Part shown: piece by piece, positions 5,162 to 6,500 of the stretch
Position numbering within the stretch: the first letter of the stretch is position 1
Layout: the number at the start of each line of letters is the position of its first letter
NCBI GenBank assembly: GCA_025924845.1
Contig: JAICHN010000297.1
Span: 1-6,500, forward strand
DNA from: Chloroflexota bacterium
GTDB lineage: Bacteria; Chloroflexota; UBA5177; JANWHV01
Reading direction: 5' to 3'
Length of the DNA stretch: 6,500 bases
Position numbers and translations under genes: made by a program
Notes under the pieces: generated by a model
Database searches by the model: none
Seen by the model: the letters and a program-made list of their open reading frames with translations, nothing else
Told to the model about the DNA's origin: nothing

Positions 5162-6331
5162 ATGATCAAAGCATGGAGCCTGGGACTGCGCGGTGCGGCA
5201 GCGGTCGGCGTAACGGCCGGCATGGTACTATCATCGGGTTTCGGACCGACGCGGCAAGCCGCCGCCGCTACCTCCACGATCTATTTCACTTCGTTGGGCG
5301 ATGTGAATATCGCCGATCTATACCGAAATACGCTCATCCCCGACTTTGAGAAGGCTTTCCCTCAATACACCGTCAAGTTCACCGATATCCTCCACGGTAC
5401 CAACGCTCAGGGCCTGGTGATCGATAACATGACCGCCGCCATGAACGCCGGCAAGACAAGCGTGAAAGTGGATGTGTTCGAGGACTCGCCGCTGAGCTTC
5501 GTGTATCCCAAGGGCAAGACCTATAAGGACTATTTCCTGCCGCTCTCAGTCAAGGATATCCCCAACATCGCCAAGATCGCGCCGAACGTCCAGGCGCCCG
5601 CCGCGGGTTACGGCGTGGCCTACCGCGCTTCGGCCGTCACTCTGGCCTATAACAGCAAGGAAGTGCCCAATCCTCCGAAGACGTACAGCGCCTTGCTCGC
5701 CTGGATCAAGGCGAACCCCGGCAAATTCACGTACTGCATTCCCTCGGACGGTGGTACGGGCGATAACTTCGTGGTCGCCGCGATCCGTTCGGTCATGAAG
5801 CCCGCCGACTACAAGGCGCTGAACAAGGGCTATAATCCGGCTCTGGAGAAGGATTGGCCCAAGGCTTGGGCGCTGCTCAAGTCGCTCGAACCCGATCTCT
5901 ATCAGAACGGTTTTCATCCGGACGGCAACACCCCAGTGCTGAATCTGTTGGCCAAGGGGACGATCACCCTGGGCACCGCGTGGTCCGATCAGGGCCTTTC
6001 CGCCCTGGATCAGGGCCTGTTGCCCAGCTATGTCCACCTCACCCAGCTCAACCCGCCCTTCCCCGGCGGTCCCTCGTTTATGTCCGTACCCAAGCTGGCC
6101 CAGAATCCAGCCGGGGCGAAGGAGTTGCTCAACTTCGTCTTGAGCCCCGCCGAACAGGCCAAAATCGCCATTGCCATCGAAGGCTTCCCCGGTATTGAGT
6201 TCAAGTACATCCCTAAGTCGGTGGTCAAGCACTTCGGTTCCATCGCCTCCGGCTACGACACCGGCTGGCCGGGCGGCCCTTACGACCTTGACCTCCAGCG
6301 GCTCTGGAAGGCGAACGTACCGGCAAGCTAG
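5162..6331 (+). CDS. Secreted ABC transporter solute-binding protein (SBP_bac_8-like, family 1)
   Basis: 389 residues from ATG at 5162. Residues 1-36 form a signal peptide: Lys3 and Arg10 near the start, a hydrophobic core GAAAVGVTAGMVL (11-23), and a cleavage region RQAAAA (31-36) before TST. No lipobox cysteine is present, so it is not an obvious lipoprotein. That is unusual if the host has a single membrane. The mature protein begins with a beta strand (TIYFTSLGDVNIADLY) and has the two-lobe binding-protein pattern. GVAYRASAVTLAYNS (151-165) and the TYSALLAWIKANPGKFTY region (174-191) with IPSDGGTGDNF (193-203) resemble the YnjB/PotD-like group. A later TLGTAWSDQG (269-278) and LLNFVLSPAEQAKIAI (322-337) also fit. 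The ligand could be a polyamine, a sugar derivative or a small carboxylate. The nearby esterase and epimerase favour the latter two. Partner permease and ATPase genes are not in the window and may lie downstream. Confidence 0.9.
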   Translation: MIKAWSLGLRGAAAVGVTAGMVLSSGFGPTRQAAAATSTIYFTSLGDVNIADLYRNTLIPDFEKAFPQYTVKFTDILHGTNAQGLVIDNMTAAMNAGKTSVKVDVFEDSPLSFVYPKGKTYKDYFLPLSVKDIPNIAKIAPNVQAPAAGYGVAYRASAVTLAYNSKEVPNPPKTYSALLAWIKANPGKFTYCIPSDGGTGDNFVVAAIRSVMKPADYKALNKGYNPALEKDWPKAWALLKSLEPDLYQNGFHPDGNTPVLNLLAKGTITLGTAWSDQGLSALDQGLLPSYVHLTQLNPPFPGGPSFMSVPKLAQNPAGAKELLNFVLSPAEQAKIAIAIEGFPGIEFKYIPKSVVKHFGSIASGYDTGWPGGPYDLDLQRLWKANVPAS

Positions 6332-6381
6332 AATACCAAAGACAGATGTCGGCATCCGTCAGCTTGCCCGGAGAGGAAGTG

Positions 6382-6402
6382 GGGGGGGCCATGGGCCCCC
6401 CC
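6382..6402. repeat. Perfect G/C-only hairpin after the solute-binding protein gene
   Basis: GGGGGGGCC (6382-6390), loop ATG, GGCCCCCCC (6394-6402): a perfect 9-base-pair stem starting 51 bases past the stop codon. In RNA this would be very stable and could protect the upstream message or attenuate transcription into the next gene. No U run follows, so it is not a standard intrinsic terminator. Confidence 0.65.
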
Positions 6403-6430
6403 AACCCCCCGGTTGGGCGGTGCGCCAACC
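6401..6430. repeat. Alternative hairpins built on three CCAACC/GGTTGG blocks
   Basis: CCAACC (6401-6406), GGTTGG (6411-6416) and CCAACC (6425-6430) let the middle block pair with either neighbour: 4-base loop on the left, 8-base loop on the right. The left block shares 6401-6402 with the preceding hairpin, so the structures compete. This could be a switch-like arrangement or simply a compound repeat. Confidence 0.45.
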
Positions 6431-6500
6431 CCCGTAAGAGGGAATGAACGCCAGGTGCAGGGCAGGAGCGACACCAATGGGTTAGGGGGCGCCAAGCGAA

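Larger units (their letters stand above)
6332..6500. other. Region after the solute-binding protein gene, no certain gene
   Basis: Besides the hairpins at 6382-6430 I see no supported gene. ATG codons at 6444 and 6477 run into a TAG at 6483-6485. A GTG at 6457 opens a frame that reaches the edge (starting VQGRSDTNG) but lacks a well-placed ribosome site. It might be the start of the next gene, perhaps an ABC permease, but this cannot be supported here. Confidence 0.4.

Noticed and set aside
5546..6355. A 269-codon open frame on the minus strand opposite the solute-binding protein gene
   Set aside because: It is antisense to a clear family member along its whole length, has an Arg/Gly/Val-rich composition with no recognisable motif, and no supported ribosome site. 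It is a by-product of GC-rich codon use.

Overview
The window is high-GC bacterial DNA (about 60% by eye) with dense genes and short spacers. A Chloroflexota or actinobacterial-like host is my best guess. It rests on base composition, on the style of the PPOX-family remnant, and on a palindromic intergenic repeat that recalls dispersed repeats in Chloroflexota. No marker gene here fixes the lineage, so treat it as weak.

Positions 1-2922 read leftwards (minus strand). From right to left they hold: a decayed C-terminal piece of a pyridoxamine 5'-phosphate oxidase-like flavoprotein (2683-2922); a candidate extended -10 promoter (2568-2596); a small two-helix membrane protein of unknown function (2169-2516); rlmN, a radical-SAM enzyme for 23S rRNA A2503 and tRNA A37 methylation (1033-2157), only 11 bases behind the membrane protein and probably co-transcribed; a 286-base spacer carrying inverted repeats (747-1032); and the N-terminal 248 codons of a fold-type I PLP aminotransferase of the LysN/MocR-domain type, which runs off the left edge (1-746).

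Positions 3078-6331 look like a small catabolic or uptake neighbourhood. A cytoplasmic alpha/beta hydrolase of the dienelactone hydrolase/acetyl-xylan esterase type (3078-3989, plus) converges on a sugar-phosphate isomerase/epimerase-like TIM barrel (3986-4909, minus), and their stop codons overlap. Divergent from the TIM barrel is a secreted ABC-type solute-binding protein (5162-6331, plus). Its strong sigma70-like promoter (TGGACA, 17 bases, TATAAC) is followed at about +1 by a perfect 15-base palindrome, a good operator candidate. The likely theme is import of a small carbohydrate-like or carboxylate compound, de-esterification and isomerisation; the substrate cannot be read from sequence. 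The last 169 bases contain very strong G/C-only hairpins with alternative pairings and no certain gene; ABC permease genes might follow beyond the edge.

I found no CRISPR array, tRNA, rRNA, transposase or phage gene, and no convincing new multi-gene system. The points most worth a second look are the operator-like palindromes, the inverted-repeat element at 901-995, the truncated flavoprotein gene and the 3'-terminal hairpin cluster.
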